From Bacillus paralicheniformis (GTDB lineage: Bacteria > Bacillota > Bacilli > Bacillales > Bacillaceae): a stretch of DNA of 64,000 nt. The notes beneath the pieces are model-generated. The model saw only the letters and a list, made by a program, of their open reading frames with translations, did not search any database and had not been told where the DNA came from. Of this stretch, positions 9,512 to 19,153 are shown in pieces (within the stretch, counting starts at the first letter, position 1; every line of letters begins with the position of its first letter). The stretch spans positions 310,001 through 374,000 of the forward strand of contig NZ_LBMN02000001.1 of NCBI RefSeq assembly GCF_001042485.2, read 5' to 3'. The position numbers and the translations under genes were made by a program.

Positions 9512-10750
9512 TCACAAATGCATGTTGCGAAGCTTGATTTCAAGATAAATCGTAAATTTTTCATTGATATTCTTTAAATCGATTTCGGCGATTTTGCTGA
9601 TGCGTTTCAGCCTGTAATTCAGCGTGTTGACGTGAATGTTCAGCTTTTTTGCGGCGGTGTTGACGTTGCTGTCGCATTCGATGAACTGTTCAAGCGTCTC
9701 GACAAGATTGGAGTGGTGCTCTTTATCATATGCTTCAAGCTGCATTAAAGAATAGTTTGGATAGCTTGCATGTTTCCGTTTTTCGCTGAGCACGTCGAGA
9801 TACTGATAGATGCCGAGCTCTGAAAAGCTGACGAGCTGCCTTGTCTCATCGGGAAAACGCTCCTTGACCTTCAGCGCCGAGAGCGCTTCCTGATAAGACT
9901 GGTGCACAAGGGTGATCAAGCTGTACATTCCGCCGATCGCGATCGTGCAGTTATTCAGTTTATAGCGCTCTTCAAGCTGCTTTTGTATATTTGCGGCAAA
10001 TTGCTTTAAATCATTGAACGGCTGCCCTTTTTGCCCCGTTTTTGGCGAAGCGAGGACAATCAGCTCATTATAGTCGATAGTAGCCAGAAGGATTTGCACC
10101 TGCTGCGTCGTTTCCAGCAAGTAATGGAGCTGCTTTTCGGTTTTTTCTTCGATTTCGTCTTTCAGCCGGATGATGATGACCGAATAAGTTGAAGGAACTC
10201 CGATACCAAGCTGGTGAAAGCCGTCGGAGATCTCCTGATCTTCCGAAATGTGCCCGGTCAAAAGCTTCCAGAAAAATTCCTGGCTGCGCTGTTCATTTTT
10301 TCTTTTTCGGACTTGATAAGGCAGCAGCTTGTTCTTTACGGAATCCGCGGCCAGCTTCAAAAGGTGAAGCTCGTCTTCCGACAGCGTTTTTTGGCTTTCC
10401 AGCGCCCAGATAAAACCGATAACCTCGCTGTTTTTCCAGATTGAAATCGCCACGCGGCTCGACAGGCCGACTTCATCGATTTGTTCGACCCTGATCGGTT
10501 CGTCGGTTTTCATCAAGGCGGGAATCGTTCCATCCTTCCAAAGCTTGTTGATGACTTTTTCCGGCACGCGCCTTCCGATGATTGTTGACGTTCTCGCCGG
10601 GTCCGTATAGTCGCTGTGGGTGCTGTAAGCAAGGAGGCGGTGGTTGATGTCTTCTATCGTAATCGGACAGTCCAGCACCTCGCTGATATGATCTGCCACA
10701 TCTTCTAAACGGTCATATTGATATTTAAAAGGATTGTTTCGATTGTTCAT
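9512..10750 (-). CDS. adeR: PucR-type transcriptional activator of ald (AdeR)
   Basis: A 412-residue regulator with an N-terminal sensory region (GAF-like, residues ~10-150), a middle GGDEF-like PucR region and a C-terminal helix-turn-helix ([26 protein letters not shown], split here as the recognition helix near residues 370-395). In B. subtilis AdeR activates ald in response to L-alanine. It lies 110 bases upstream of ald in the same direction and is divergent from an alanine symporter, forming an alanine-use cluster. Confidence 0.85.
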   Translation of the reverse strand: MNNRNNPFKYQYDRLEDVADHISEVLDCPITIEDINHRLLAYSTHSDYTDPARTSTIIGRRVPEKVINKLWKDGTIPALMKTDEPIRVEQIDEVGLSSRVAISIWKNSEVIGFIWALESQKTLSEDELHLLKLAADSVKNKLLPYQVRKRKNEQRSQEFFWKLLTGHISEDQEISDGFHQLGIGVPSTYSVIIIRLKDEIEEKTEKQLHYLLETTQQVQILLATIDYNELIVLASPKTGQKGQPFNDLKQFAANIQKQLEERYKLNNCTIAIGGMYSLITLVHQSYQEALSALKVKERFPDETRQLVSFSELGIYQYLDVLSEKRKHASYPNYSLMQLEAYDKEHHSNLVETLEQFIECDSNVNTAAKKLNIHVNTLNYRLKRISKIAEIDLKNINEKFTIYLEIKLRNMHL

Positions 10751-10932
10751 AAAAAACCCCTACTTTTTATGTTTGCATGAAAAAATTTTGACATATACCC
10801 ATCTTACTTTTATTATGAATATAGTTGTTTGTTAAAATCAACAAAAAAGTCGCTGATGATTTATTATTTTTCATAAACACGGCGATGTATTAAACCAAAT
10901 TTAATTATTCTGAAATAAGAGGAGTAGGAACA

Positions 10933-12342
10933 TTGGCGATTCTAGAGAAAATCAACGGCTTTTTATGGGGAGTCCCGGGCATCATACTGCTTGTGGGAAC
11001 CGGTTTATTTCTGACGTTCATCCTGCGGGGGCTTCAATTTAAAAGATTGATATATGCATTCAAGCTTGCATTCGGGAAAGAGAAAGAATCAGCCGGAGCA
11101 GACGGTGATGTCAGCAATTTCAAGGCGCTGATGACGACGCTTGCCGGAACGATCGGAAACGGGAATATTGCCGGTGTAGCCACGGCGATTACGGTTGGAG
11201 GTCCGGGGGCTTTGTTTTGGATGTGGCTCGTCGGTCTTTTAGGGATGGCTACGAAATACAGCGAAGCATTGCTCGCCACGAAATACCGCGTCAAAAATGA
11301 GCGGGGCGAATATTCGGGCGGGCCGATGTACTATGTCGAAAAAGGGCTCGGGAAGAAGTGGAAGCCGCTTGCCGTTTTATTTGCCTTGTCAGGTGTGCTT
11401 GCCTCTTTTGGAATCGGGGATTCCGTCCAGTCCAACACGATTTCGGAAGTCGTTACACACAGCTTCGGGATTCCCGGCTGGATCATCGGCCTTGTGCTCG
11501 CAGTATTGACGGCTGCGATCATCTTCGGCGGTTTTCAGCGTGTCAGCACGGTTGCGAGCATTTTTGTGCCGGTCATGGCGATACTTTATATCGGCGGCTC
11601 ACTGATCATTATTTTCCTTCATTATGATCAAATCATTCCGGCGTTCCAGCTGATTTTTTATCACGCCTTCAATCCGGTGTCAGCCGCTGGGGGCTTTACA
11701 GGTGTAGTCGTGTCTGAGGCGATCAGAAACGGCATGTCGAAAGGAATCTTTTCAAATGAAGCGGGTCTTGGTACCGCTGCTTTGATCGCAGGAAACGCGA
11801 AATCCGATCACCCCGTCAAGGCTGCTTTGGTTGCGATGACGGGAACATTCATCGTCACATTGATCGTATGTACAATGACCGGGCTCGTCCTCATTATTAC
11901 GGGATTTTGGGATCCTTCAGGCGGTCTGCTTTCTGGTGTTGCCCACGATACATCGCTTGACGCCGGTGCGCTGACAAACGCCGCGTTTGCTTCTTCGCTC
12001 GGAGCCGCGGGTAAATACATTGTGACGTTTTCAGTTATTTTCTTCGGCTATTCAACCATTGTCGGTTGGTATGTATATGGAGAAAAATGTCTGGAATATT
12101 TAGTTGGTTTAAAATGGGTGCCGGTTTACCGTGTCGTTTATGTCATCGCTGCATATTACGGTGCAGTCGCAAGCCTCAATACTGTATGGGCTTTTGCCGA
12201 CATGGCGAACGCATTAATGATGATCCCGAACTTAATCGCCCTTGTGCTCTTATGGAAAGTCATTCGGGCGGAAACTGACGATTTCTTTTTGCACCATTAT
12301 AATAAGGAAAAACAAAAATCAGCCGGCTTGAAAGCGGGCTGA
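10933..12342 (+). CDS. Sodium:alanine symporter (AGCS family)
   Basis: A 469-residue carrier of the alanine or glycine:cation symporter family with about 10-11 membrane segments. Family signatures are the N-terminal ATTLAGTIGNGNIAGVATAI-type stretch (residues ~62-82) and the SNEAGLGTAALIAGNA loop near residue 275. It resembles AlsT and its paralogues. The TTG start has GAGGAGTAGG upstream. It is divergent from adeR and next to ald, which argues for alanine as substrate. In B. subtilis 168, as recalled, adeR borders yukE directly, so this gene is an insertion relative to that map. Confidence 0.88.
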   Translation: MAILEKINGFLWGVPGIILLVGTGLFLTFILRGLQFKRLIYAFKLAFGKEKESAGADGDVSNFKALMTTLAGTIGNGNIAGVATAITVGGPGALFWMWLVGLLGMATKYSEALLATKYRVKNERGEYSGGPMYYVEKGLGKKWKPLAVLFALSGVLASFGIGDSVQSNTISEVVTHSFGIPGWIIGLVLAVLTAAIIFGGFQRVSTVASIFVPVMAILYIGGSLIIIFLHYDQIIPAFQLIFYHAFNPVSAAGGFTGVVVSEAIRNGMSKGIFSNEAGLGTAALIAGNAKSDHPVKAALVAMTGTFIVTLIVCTMTGLVLIITGFWDPSGGLLSGVAHDTSLDAGALTNAAFASSLGAAGKYIVTFSVIFFGYSTIVGWYVYGEKCLEYLVGLKWVPVYRVVYVIAAYYGAVASLNTVWAFADMANALMMIPNLIALVLLWKVIRAETDDFFLHHYNKEKQKSAGLKAG

Positions 12343-12350
12343 TCGAGACA

Positions 12351-12381
12351 AGCCTGCCTCTCTTAGAGGCGGGCTTTTTTT
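12351..12381 (+). terminator. Terminator of the alanine symporter gene
   Basis: AGCCTGCCTC / GAGGCGGGCT with a short loop and a seven-T tail. Confidence 0.9.
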
Positions 12382-12577
12382 GCGCTTATGCAATCCTTCC
12401 TTTATCCTATGGAAACGGTTCAGACTCATGTGGGTACACAGAACCATGCCATTTGATTCAAATGTTACGAGAGAAGAAAATTGAGATAATTTTACTAGAT
12501 TTCTATAATTTTTGCTGGGTGGAAATAGAGGAATGATAAACCTTTAGACTCATTTTGTAAAATAACAACAGATTTGT

Positions 12578-12607
12578 TTGACTGTGCCTCAATCTTGTTT
12601 TTATAAT
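12578..12607 (+). promoter_or_regulatory. SigA-type promoter of the yuk/yue operon
   Basis: TTGACT and a perfect TATAAT separated by 18 bases, about 70 bases upstream of yukE. The 12382-12577 stretch before it is AT-rich and shows no gene; it could hold regulator sites such as DegU (known in B. subtilis), but none can be defined here. Confidence 0.65.
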
Positions 12608-12675
12608 AAAAGCGTTCAAAAAAATAAGTTATTTAGCCCATATCTAGGGCGAATAGCGCAGGAGGTATAAGGAAT

Positions 12676-12972
12676 ATGTCAGGAATCATTCGTGTTACGC
12701 CGGCTGAATTGCGGCAAATGGCTGACAGATATCAAAAAGAAAGCGGAGATGTGACTGAACAGGTCAATCAGCGCCTTGATCAAATGATCAACCAGCTTCA
12801 AGATATGTGGGAAGGTGAATCAAGCCGTGCGTTCTCAGAGCAATATCAAGAGCTAAGACCTTCTTTTATTAAAATGGCTGAACTTCTAAGCGACGTTTCT
12901 AAACAACTTCATCAGACTGCTAACACTCTTGAAAGCACTGACCAAGACATCGCTAGCCAAATCCGCGGCTAA
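12676..12972 (+). CDS. yukE: WXG100 secreted protein YukE (EsxA-like)
   Basis: A 98-residue all-helical WXG100 protein. The turn WEG is at residues 45-47 between two helices rich in Gln and charged residues. It is exported as a helical-hairpin dimer by the type VII (Yuk/Ess) apparatus encoded immediately downstream and interacts with the EssC ATPase. AGGAGGT precedes the ATG. A hairpin after the gene probably raises its level relative to the rest of the operon. Confidence 0.95.
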   Translation: MSGIIRVTPAELRQMADRYQKESGDVTEQVNQRLDQMINQLQDMWEGESSRAFSEQYQELRPSFIKMAELLSDVSKQLHQTANTLESTDQDIASQIRG

Positions 12973-12995
12973 TTTACAGATTAGAAGAATGAGAG

Positions 12996-13031
12996 AAGCG
13001 CCTAATTCAAAAGAAGATGACGGCGCTTTTT
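12996..13031 (+). terminator. Attenuator between yukE and yukD
   Basis: AAGCGCC and GGCGCTT form a 7-bp stem with a 19-base loop followed by a T-rich stretch. The T run ends just before the yukD ribosome site. This looks like a leaky terminator giving excess yukE message. Confidence 0.6.
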
Positions 13032-13052
13032 CTATTGAGAGGTGATGAACTG

Positions 13053-13292
13053 GTGTATGTTGACATTACCATCGATTTAAAACATTACGACGGCAGCGCC
13101 TTTGACCTCAGACTGTCAGATTACCATTCTGTTAAAAAGGTAATCGACATCGCGTGGCAAGCCAAAAGCATACCGGTACCTCCCCGGGAAGGCTACTGGG
13201 TAAGGGTGACAAATAAAGATGCCGTTTTTTCAGGCGAATATACATTATCGCAATGCGGAATTACGACAGGTGACCGCCTGGAAATTTTATGA
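13053..13292 (+). CDS. yukD: Ubiquitin-like T7SS protein YukD (EsaB)
   Basis: A 79-residue protein with the ubiquitin fold pattern known for YukD: alternating strands and one helix, ending GITTGDRLEIL and lacking a conjugating di-glycine tail. It is an accessory cytoplasmic component of the Yuk type VII system. GTG 13053 is chosen because AGAGGTGAT lies 8 bases upstream and the length matches YukD; the frame is open upstream to 13017. Confidence 0.9.
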   Translation: MYVDITIDLKHYDGSAFDLRLSDYHSVKKVIDIAWQAKSIPVPPREGYWVRVTNKDAVFSGEYTLSQCGITTGDRLEIL

Positions 13293-13306
13293 AAGGATCT
13301 GGGTGA

Positions 13307-14632
13307 ATGGCAGAGAAAAAGAAAACGTATCTCGAAGACCAATTAGAGGCCGTCATGACGAAAGAAGACGGTTCATATATCTTTCGTTTTCAAAGAGAAA
13401 AGATCAATCTTGTGAACGGCTTGGAAGCAAACGTCATCAAAGAAGTCGATCCTTCCTTTAATAAAGAAACCGTCATGACCGATGATGAAGTCCAAATTTT
13501 GATTCAGCCTCCTTCCGAATATAAAGAATTTCGTTATATAAAAGGAAAAAATAAAAAAAGCAAATGGCTTTTTGCGTACCAGCTCGTGAAAGCCGTCGAA
13601 GAACATTCAATTAAAAGGCTGCACCTGATCGCTGCGCCTGAAAACATTGTTTTTGACAAAGGATTAACACCTAAATTTTTACATTATGGAGTGAAAGAAA
13701 GCATTCCGCCATATGAACACGACGAAGAAAGACTTTTCAATGAAGTGAAAGCCGCCGCTGCGCTTGCTGTCGACGGGCAGTTTACCTTTGAAGAGTATTT
13801 AAAATACAGCGAAACCATCAAGTTTTCAGACCAGGTAAAAGACATCATCACAAGCGGGACGTACGGCGATTTGAAAGCCGTCATTCAAAAGAGGATCGAT
13901 GAACTGGATGCCGAAGAAAAAACGCTTGTCCATCTTCCGAAGAAGAAATGGAAGATTCAAAGGTACATAGGGTTAGGACTTATTTTATGCTTAATACCGG
14001 CTGTTTTATTTTCCTTCTACTCATTATTCTTTGCACAACCGAAACAGCAGGCGTTTATCGAAAGCAACCGCTACTTCTTAAATAAACAGTACAGCAAAGT
14101 CATCAGTACGCTTGATAAATATGATGCCGGCGAGATGCCTGATTCTGTTCAATATCAGCTGGCTTATTCGTATGTGCTTGTTGAGAGCGCATTGAAGGAA
14201 TTGGACTGGCAGGAAGATGCTTTAAAAAGCCTGACGCTCCAAGTCGATCCGAATAATTTCCTTTACTGGATTCAGATCGGACGGGGGGATAATAAGGGGG
14301 CTCTTGAGACAGGCCGGAAACTGGAAAACGACCTTCAAATTATCTACGCAATTACAAAATATATGAGTGAAATAAAAGCGGATGACCAAATGTCGAGCGA
14401 TGAGAGAGAAAAGCTCCTGGAGCCGCTGCAAAAGGAATTTGACGAATTATATAAGACATTGGAACAAAATAAAAAAGAGCAGAAGAATACTGATGAAAAC
14501 CAGCAGGCAAACACCGAGCAAAGCCAGGCGGACGTAGAAGCCGCAAAGGCTGAAAAGGAGAAAGCCGAGCAAGAGCAGGCGAAAAAAGAAAATAAAGAAA
14601 AGGAAGACAAAAAGAAAAAAGATGATAAATAA
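13307..14632 (+). CDS. yukC: T7SS membrane pseudokinase YukC (EssB)
   Basis: A 441-residue single-pass protein. The N-terminal cytoplasmic domain (about residues 1-215) is the pseudokinase fold of EssB/YukC. A membrane segment follows at about residues 225-247, then an extracytoplasmic helical domain. The last 70 residues are almost entirely Lys, Glu, Gln, Asn and Asp, a low-complexity tail likely to be a coiled or disordered extension. The protein dimerises and bridges EssC and YueB in the secretion channel. It starts 14 bases after yukD. Confidence 0.92.
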   Translation: MAEKKKTYLEDQLEAVMTKEDGSYIFRFQREKINLVNGLEANVIKEVDPSFNKETVMTDDEVQILIQPPSEYKEFRYIKGKNKKSKWLFAYQLVKAVEEHSIKRLHLIAAPENIVFDKGLTPKFLHYGVKESIPPYEHDEERLFNEVKAAAALAVDGQFTFEEYLKYSETIKFSDQVKDIITSGTYGDLKAVIQKRIDELDAEEKTLVHLPKKKWKIQRYIGLGLILCLIPAVLFSFYSLFFAQPKQQAFIESNRYFLNKQYSKVISTLDKYDAGEMPDSVQYQLAYSYVLVESALKELDWQEDALKSLTLQVDPNNFLYWIQIGRGDNKGALETGRKLENDLQIIYAITKYMSEIKADDQMSSDEREKLLEPLQKEFDELYKTLEQNKKEQKNTDENQQANTEQSQADVEAAKAEKEKAEQEQAKKENKEKEDKKKKDDK

Positions 14633-14668
14633 AAGCGAAAACACCTGTTGTTGGCAGGAGGCGGGGAA

Positions 14669-17600
14669 ATGAGTCTGTTATGGATTTTTTATCATAAAAA
14701 CTATCAAAAAATAAAACTGGATGATCAGAACAGCCGTACGCTCACCATCGGGCCGGATTTGAAACATTCTGTCACGATCAAGCATTTTTCGTTTGAAAAA
14801 GGCCCGGTGGTACTGGAAAAGCAGAAGGACTCAGACGCTTTCAACGTGCAGCTGGGAGGGGAGACTGTTTCTTCTTTAAAGCTTGGCGGAAAGGCGTCCG
14901 TCCAAAGCGGCGCTGAACAGCTGACACTTTTTTTAGCCGAAGAATCCGACAGCGTTCCCGCCTACTATTTAGGAGGGAGACAGGAAGTCGTCATTTCTTC
15001 CCTCGATCAAGAAGCGGATGTTTATTTCAATGAAACGGATTCATTCTTTGGAGAAAAAGGTACATTCTCCTTCATCCGCCTCGACGGGCGATGGAATGTC
15101 CTGCCGAATGGCGCCAAAATTTATTTGAACGGAGAAGAAGTGTCCGCTTCGGTCTCCGTGCAAAATGGAGACGAAATCGCATTTGGACTGAATATTCTTC
15201 GCATCATTGAAGATGACCTCTTGGAAATCGAGGGGTTCGGGCAATATGATACGTCTTTGGAGAACATTCTCAAGCCGAGCTCCGAGACAAAAAATAAATA
15301 TCCGCAATACCGCAGGCCGCCGAGAATGATTTACGATCTGCCGGATGAAAAGATATCCTTCAGCTTCCCGGCACAGGAAAGCGACGGAGACAACAGAGGC
15401 TTATGGCTGATGATTTTGCCTCCGATCGTCATGTTGCTCGTCATGGGGATCGTGGCGCTCATTCAGCCGCGGGGAATTTTTATCATCGTCTCCCTTGCGA
15501 TGTTTATGATGACGCTGATTACGTCAACCGTGCAGTACTTCCGCGACAAAAATCAGCGTAAAAAAAGAGAAGAAAAAAGAGAGCGGGTCTACACCCTTTA
15601 CCTTGAAAACAAAAAGAAAGAGCTGCACGAACTTGCAGAAAGGCAAAAGTTCGTCCTTGATTTCCATTTTCCTACATTTGAGAGAATGAAATATTTAACA
15701 AAGGAGATCAGCGGACGGATTTGGGAAAAATCGATTGAAAGCGCCGATTTTCTGCAAATCCGCCTTGGAACGGGAAATGTTGCATCTTCATACCAAATCA
15801 ATTTGAACGGCGGAGATTTGGCCAATCGCGATACAGACCATCTCCTTGAACAATCGCAAAAAATGGAAGAGGTCTACAGAGAACTGAAAAATGCACCGAT
15901 CACCGTGAATCTTGCTGAAGGCCCGATGGGCGTCGTCGGAAAATTGTCTGTCGTCAAAAATGAAATTCATCAGCTTGTCGGCCAGCTCGCATTTTTCCAC
16001 AGCTATCATGATTTGCGCTTTGTCTTTATTTTTGACGAAGCCGAGTATCAAGAATGGGAATGGATGAAGTGGCTTCCGCATTTTCAGATGCCTCATATTT
16101 ATGCGAAAGGGTTTATTTACAACGAACAGACAAGAGATCAGCTCCTTTCAAGCATATATGAAATTTTGAGAGAACGGGATTTAGATGAAAACAAAAAGAA
16201 TACTTTGTATAAGCCGCACTTTGTGTTTATCATCACAAATCAGCAGCTCATCGCGGAACACGTCATTTTAGAATATTTGGAAGGCAAGCAGAAAAACCTC
16301 GGAGTGTCGACAATCGTGGCGGCAGAGACGAAAGAAAGCCTGTCCGAAAACATTCATACCCTTGTTCGTTATATTACTGAACAGGAAGGCGACATTTTGA
16401 TCAAGCAAAAGAAAGCCGTCCAGATCCCGTTTCAGCTGGATCACCACAACAGGGAAGACAACGAACTGTTTTCCCGGACGCTGAGAACGCTTGACCACCA
16501 GACGGGCATGACGAATTCGATTCCTGATACCGTATCGTTTCTCGAACTGTTCCAAGTGAAGGAAGTCGATGACATCGGTATTGGCCAAAAATGGTTGACA
16601 AGCGAATCGGCCAAATCTTTGGCCGTGCCGATCGGCTATAAAGGAAAAGACGACATTGTTCATTTAAATCTTCACGAAAAAGCCCACGGCCCCCACGGGC
16701 TGCTTGCCGGAACGACCGGTTCGGGTAAAAGTGAATTTTTGCAGACTTATATTTTGTCTTTGGCCGTTCACTTCCACCCGCATGAAGTCGCATTTTTGTT
16801 AATCGACTACAAAGGGGGCGGAATGGCGCAGCCGTTCCGGAACATCCCGCATTTGCTCGGAACGATTACTAACATTGAAGGCAGCAAGAACTTCAGCAAC
16901 CGGGCGCTGGCGTCCATTAAGAGTGAGCTGAAGAAAAGGCAGCGGCTCTTTGATCAGTATAAAGTCAACCATATCAATGACTATACAAAGCTTTACAAAC
17001 AGAAAAAAGCGAAAACGGCGATGCCGCACCTTTTCTTAATTTCAGACGAATTTGCCGAGCTGAAAAGCGAAGAACCGGAATTTATCCGCGAGCTTGTCAG
17101 CGCGGCAAGGATCGGCCGAAGTCTCGGGGTGCACTTAATCTTGGCGACGCAAAAACCGGGCGGCATCATCGACGACCAGATTTGGAGCAACTCCAGATTC
17201 AAGGTCGCCTTGAAGGTTCAGGATGCGAATGATAGTAAAGAAATCCTTAAAAACGGAGATGCGGCTACCATCACGGTAACGGGCCGCGGTTATTTGCAAG
17301 TCGGCAACAATGAGGTGTATGAACTGTTCCAGTCTGCATGGAGCGGCGCCCCTTACATGGAGGACGGCTACGGTACAGAGGATGAAGTGGCGATCGTCAC
17401 AGACACCGGTTTAATTCCTTTGTCAGACGTTGACGCCGATCATACTGCGAAAAAAGAGGCCGTAACGGAAATTTCCGCAGTCGTCGAACAAATTGAACGG
17501 ATTCAAGAGGAAATGGGAATCGAGAAGCTTCCGAGCCCTTGGTTGCCGCCTCTTGAAGAGCGCATACCTAAAACACGCTACCCGTCTGAGGAAGCGGATG

Positions 17601-19153
17601 CCTTTAACTTTGCTTATATCGATGAACCTGAAAAGCAAAGCCAGGAGCCGATCAGCTATCGCATGATGGATGACGGCAATATCGGCATCGTCGGATCGTC
17701 AGGCTACGGAAAATCCCTGACCGCTACGACGTTCATGATGAGCTTTGCCGAACAATATACACCGGAAGAATTGCATTACTACATTTTCGACTTTGGCAAC
17801 GGAACGCTGCTTCCGCTTGCAAGGCTTCCGCATACCGCGGATTATTTCTTGATGGACCAAACGAGAAAAATCGAGAAATTCATGATCCGGATCAAGGCGG
17901 AAATCGAGCACCGGAAAAATCTTTTCCGCGCAAAAGAAATCAGCCATATCAAGATGTACAATGCGCTGAATGAGGAAAAGCTGCCGTTTATTTTCATAAC
18001 GGTCGACAACTTTGACATCATTAAAGACGAAATGCATGAACTTGAAAGCGAATTTATCCAGTTTTCACGCGACGGCCAGTCGCTTGGAATTTATTTAATC
18101 CTGACCGCGACAAGGGTCAATGCGATCAGACAGTCGCTCTTGAACAACCTGAAAACGAGGGTTGTCCACTACCTGATGGATCAGACTGAAGCATATTCGA
18201 TCATCGGAAGGCCGGAATTCAGCCTTGAACCGATCCCTGGACGCGTCATTATCAATAAAGAAAACCAATACTTCGCACAAATGTTTATGCCTGTGGAAGC
18301 GGACAATGATATCGAGCTGTTTGAACGGATCAAATCCGACATTCAGGCGATCGCAGAACGGTCGGAAGGCATGAGAAAGCCGGCGCCTGTGCCGATGCTG
18401 CCGCTGGAGCTTTCCGTTACGCAGTTTGTGAGAGATTATCCGCTTCAGCCTGAAAGAGGCCTTATTCCAATGGGACTCGATGAAGAATCTGTCGAACCGG
18501 TATACTTTAACCTTGAGAAAAATAAGCACTGCCTCATCATGGGTCAGACGCAGCGCGGAAAAACAAACGTCATCAAGATCATGCTCGAGCACCTGCTTGA
18601 CCATGACACGAAAAAAATTGCCGTGTTTGATTCGATAGACAGAGGGCTTTCTCAATATGCGACAGAGGATCAAATCAGCTATCTTGAAACAAAAGACGAC
18701 ATTATGCTCTGGCTGGCTGAGACGGAAGAAATTTGCCGGACAAGAGAAGCGATGTATTTGGAAGCCGTTAAACAAGGCGAAATCGCCAACCTTGATTTTT
18801 CACCGATGGTCTTTATCGTCGACGGACTTTCACGGTTCCAGCAGACGATCGACGCATCTATTCAGGATAAAATGGCGATGTTTATGAAGTCATACGCCCA
18901 TTTAGGCTTCCACTTTATACCTGCCGGAAATCACAGCGAGTTCACAAAAGGCTATGATTCGCTGACAAGCGAAGTCAAGCAGGTCAGACACGCCATGCTA
19001 TTGATGAAAAAATCCGAGCAGAATTTGATTCAGCTCCCATATGAACGCCAGGAGCCGGAAATTCTCCCGGGCTTTGGCTATATCGTTGAAAACGGCAAAG
19101 AGAGGAAAATTCAAATTCCTTTATGTGCCGTAGAAAGGAAGAAAACGAAATGA
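14669..19153 (+). CDS. essC: T7SS FtsK/SpoIIIE ATPase EssC (YukBA)
   Basis: A 1494-residue motor protein. Two N-terminal FHA-like domains (residues ~1-190) precede two membrane segments near residues 250-290. Three P-loop ATPase domains follow: GTTGSGKS near residue 681 with FLLIDYKGGG as Walker B, GSSGYGKS near 1010, and GQTQRGKT near 1292, the last less canonical. It drives export of WXG100 substrates; domain 3 binds their C-termini. ATG 14669 follows AGGAGGCGG. The stop overlaps the yueB start as ATGA. The gene is full-length, without the split seen in early yukA/yukB annotations. Confidence 0.95.
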   Translation: MSLLWIFYHKNYQKIKLDDQNSRTLTIGPDLKHSVTIKHFSFEKGPVVLEKQKDSDAFNVQLGGETVSSLKLGGKASVQSGAEQLTLFLAEESDSVPAYYLGGRQEVVISSLDQEADVYFNETDSFFGEKGTFSFIRLDGRWNVLPNGAKIYLNGEEVSASVSVQNGDEIAFGLNILRIIEDDLLEIEGFGQYDTSLENILKPSSETKNKYPQYRRPPRMIYDLPDEKISFSFPAQESDGDNRGLWLMILPPIVMLLVMGIVALIQPRGIFIIVSLAMFMMTLITSTVQYFRDKNQRKKREEKRERVYTLYLENKKKELHELAERQKFVLDFHFPTFERMKYLTKEISGRIWEKSIESADFLQIRLGTGNVASSYQINLNGGDLANRDTDHLLEQSQKMEEVYRELKNAPITVNLAEGPMGVVGKLSVVKNEIHQLVGQLAFFHSYHDLRFVFIFDEAEYQEWEWMKWLPHFQMPHIYAKGFIYNEQTRDQLLSSIYEILRERDLDENKKNTLYKPHFVFIITNQQLIAEHVILEYLEGKQKNLGVSTIVAAETKESLSENIHTLVRYITEQEGDILIKQKKAVQIPFQLDHHNREDNELFSRTLRTLDHQTGMTNSIPDTVSFLELFQVKEVDDIGIGQKWLTSESAKSLAVPIGYKGKDDIVHLNLHEKAHGPHGLLAGTTGSGKSEFLQTYILSLAVHFHPHEVAFLLIDYKGGGMAQPFRNIPHLLGTITNIEGSKNFSNRALASIKSELKKRQRLFDQYKVNHINDYTKLYKQKKAKTAMPHLFLISDEFAELKSEEPEFIRELVSAARIGRSLGVHLILATQKPGGIIDDQIWSNSRFKVALKVQDANDSKEILKNGDAATITVTGRGYLQVGNNEVYELFQSAWSGAPYMEDGYGTEDEVAIVTDTGLIPLSDVDADHTAKKEAVTEISAVVEQIERIQEEMGIEKLPSPWLPPLEERIPKTRYPSEEADAFNFAYIDEPEKQSQEPISYRMMDDGNIGIVGSSGYGKSLTATTFMMSFAEQYTPEELHYYIFDFGNGTLLPLARLPHTADYFLMDQTRKIEKFMIRIKAEIEHRKNLFRAKEISHIKMYNALNEEKLPFIFITVDNFDIIKDEMHELESEFIQFSRDGQSLGIYLILTATRVNAIRQSLLNNLKTRVVHYLMDQTEAYSIIGRPEFSLEPIPGRVIINKENQYFAQMFMPVEADNDIELFERIKSDIQAIAERSEGMRKPAPVPMLPLELSVTQFVRDYPLQPERGLIPMGLDEESVEPVYFNLEKNKHCLIMGQTQRGKTNVIKIMLEHLLDHDTKKIAVFDSIDRGLSQYATEDQISYLETKDDIMLWLAETEEICRTREAMYLEAVKQGEIANLDFSPMVFIVDGLSRFQQTIDASIQDKMAMFMKSYAHLGFHFIPAGNHSEFTKGYDSLTSEVKQVRHAMLLMKKSEQNLIQLPYERQEPEILPGFGYIVENGKERKIQIPLCAVERKKTK

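Noticed and set aside
18095..18775. 226-codon frame antisense to essC
   Set aside because: Antisense shadow with Phe/His/Arg bias and no ribosome site; essC coding is unbroken here.
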